Positions 63,920 to 64,000 of a stretch of DNA of 64,000 bases are shown piece by piece. The translations under genes and the position numbers were made by a program. Under the pieces are notes generated by a model. It saw nothing but the letters and a program-made list of their open reading frames with translations, did not search any database and was not told where the DNA came from. Source of the stretch: Pseudomonas sp. (GTDB lineage: Bacteria; Pseudomonadota; Gammaproteobacteria; Pseudomonadales; Pseudomonadaceae); contig VMRT01000018.1 in NCBI GenBank assembly GCA_007713455.1, forward strand, positions 44,975 to 108,974. The letters run 5' to 3'. The stretch's first letter is position 1. Each line of letters begins with the position of its first letter.

Positions 63920-64000
63920 AGCTTGACGATGACCTACTCTCACATGGGGAGACCCCACACTACCATCGGCGATGCGTCGTTTCACTACTGAGTTCGGGAA
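63920..64000 (-). rRNA. rrf: 5S ribosomal RNA, 3' part
   Basis: The reverse complement reads as the 3' two thirds of a pseudomonad 5S rRNA: CCCGAACTCAGTAGTGAAAC, then GCATCGCCGATGGTAGTGTG, ending GAGAGTAGGTCATCGTCAAGC. The 5' end is beyond the window, so an rrn operon lies to the right and is read leftwards. Confidence 0.95.

Overview
The window looks like chromosomal DNA of a pseudomonad, most likely the Pseudomonas stutzeri (Stutzerimonas) group. The evidence is high G+C, Pseudomonas-type housekeeping genes in the order known around serS-ftsK-trxB-infA-clpA-icd-idh-mnmA-purB-aceA of P. aeruginosa, and an ErbR/AgmR-type regulator controlling quinoprotein alcohol oxidation. No prophage, insertion sequence, CRISPR array or tRNA was seen. 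A 5S rRNA runs off the right edge on the minus strand.

Layout. 1-3070: end of a peptide ABC importer (yejE-yejF) and fabI. 3138-4690: a short-chain dehydrogenase with a large internal deletion, divergent from an AraC regulator. 4793-31353: a large accessory region for periplasmic PQQ-dependent alcohol oxidation. It has two quinoprotein dehydrogenases: a PedH-type enzyme with a lanthanide-type Asp, and a PedE/ExaA-type enzyme with the calcium-type Ser. With them come cytochrome c550, a SoxYZ-like carrier, a metallo-beta-lactamase hydrolase, an MxaJ-like binding protein, a pentapeptide protein, two chemoreceptors, a TonB receptor, a cupredoxin-like protein, a histidine kinase/response regulator pair, an ABC cluster with a YVTN propeller, a rhodanese-like CXXCW protein and ErbR. 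An exonuclease and an MFS gene (15818-17644) sit inside it. 31381-39108: minus-strand run ftsK-lolA-rarA-crcB-serS-cysG. 39318-42077: trxB, aat, bpt, infA. 42209-45353: clpA/clpS against cspD. 45412-58276: the icd/idh pair, a Nudix gene, mnmA-hflD, purB, a ribosomal oxygenase, GNAT, two poorly known genes and aceA. 58470-64000: phoX with a Pho box, an AI-2E-family permease, a Na+/H+ antiporter-like protein, queD and the 3' end of an rrn operon.

How the genes fit. The PQQ enzymes would oxidise alcohols in the periplasm and pass electrons to cytochrome c550. The SoxYZ-like, hydrolase, MxaJ-like and CXXCW proteins form a conserved but functionally unresolved periplasmic relay. The ABC module may handle substrates or products. 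Two-component regulators and chemoreceptors sense the substrate. Two repeated operator-like motifs tie the region together. A near-palindrome around CCTTGGTA lies in front of six transcription units. A perfect GGGAA-N3-TTCCC palindrome lies in front of pedH, pedE and (twice) the TonB receptor. These shared sites are the most interesting signal. Two genes are damaged: the chemoreceptor at 23347 has an in-frame TAA in its first membrane helix, and the dehydrogenase at 3138 lacks its central part. No pqq biosynthesis genes and no aldehyde dehydrogenase lie in the window, so these must be elsewhere.
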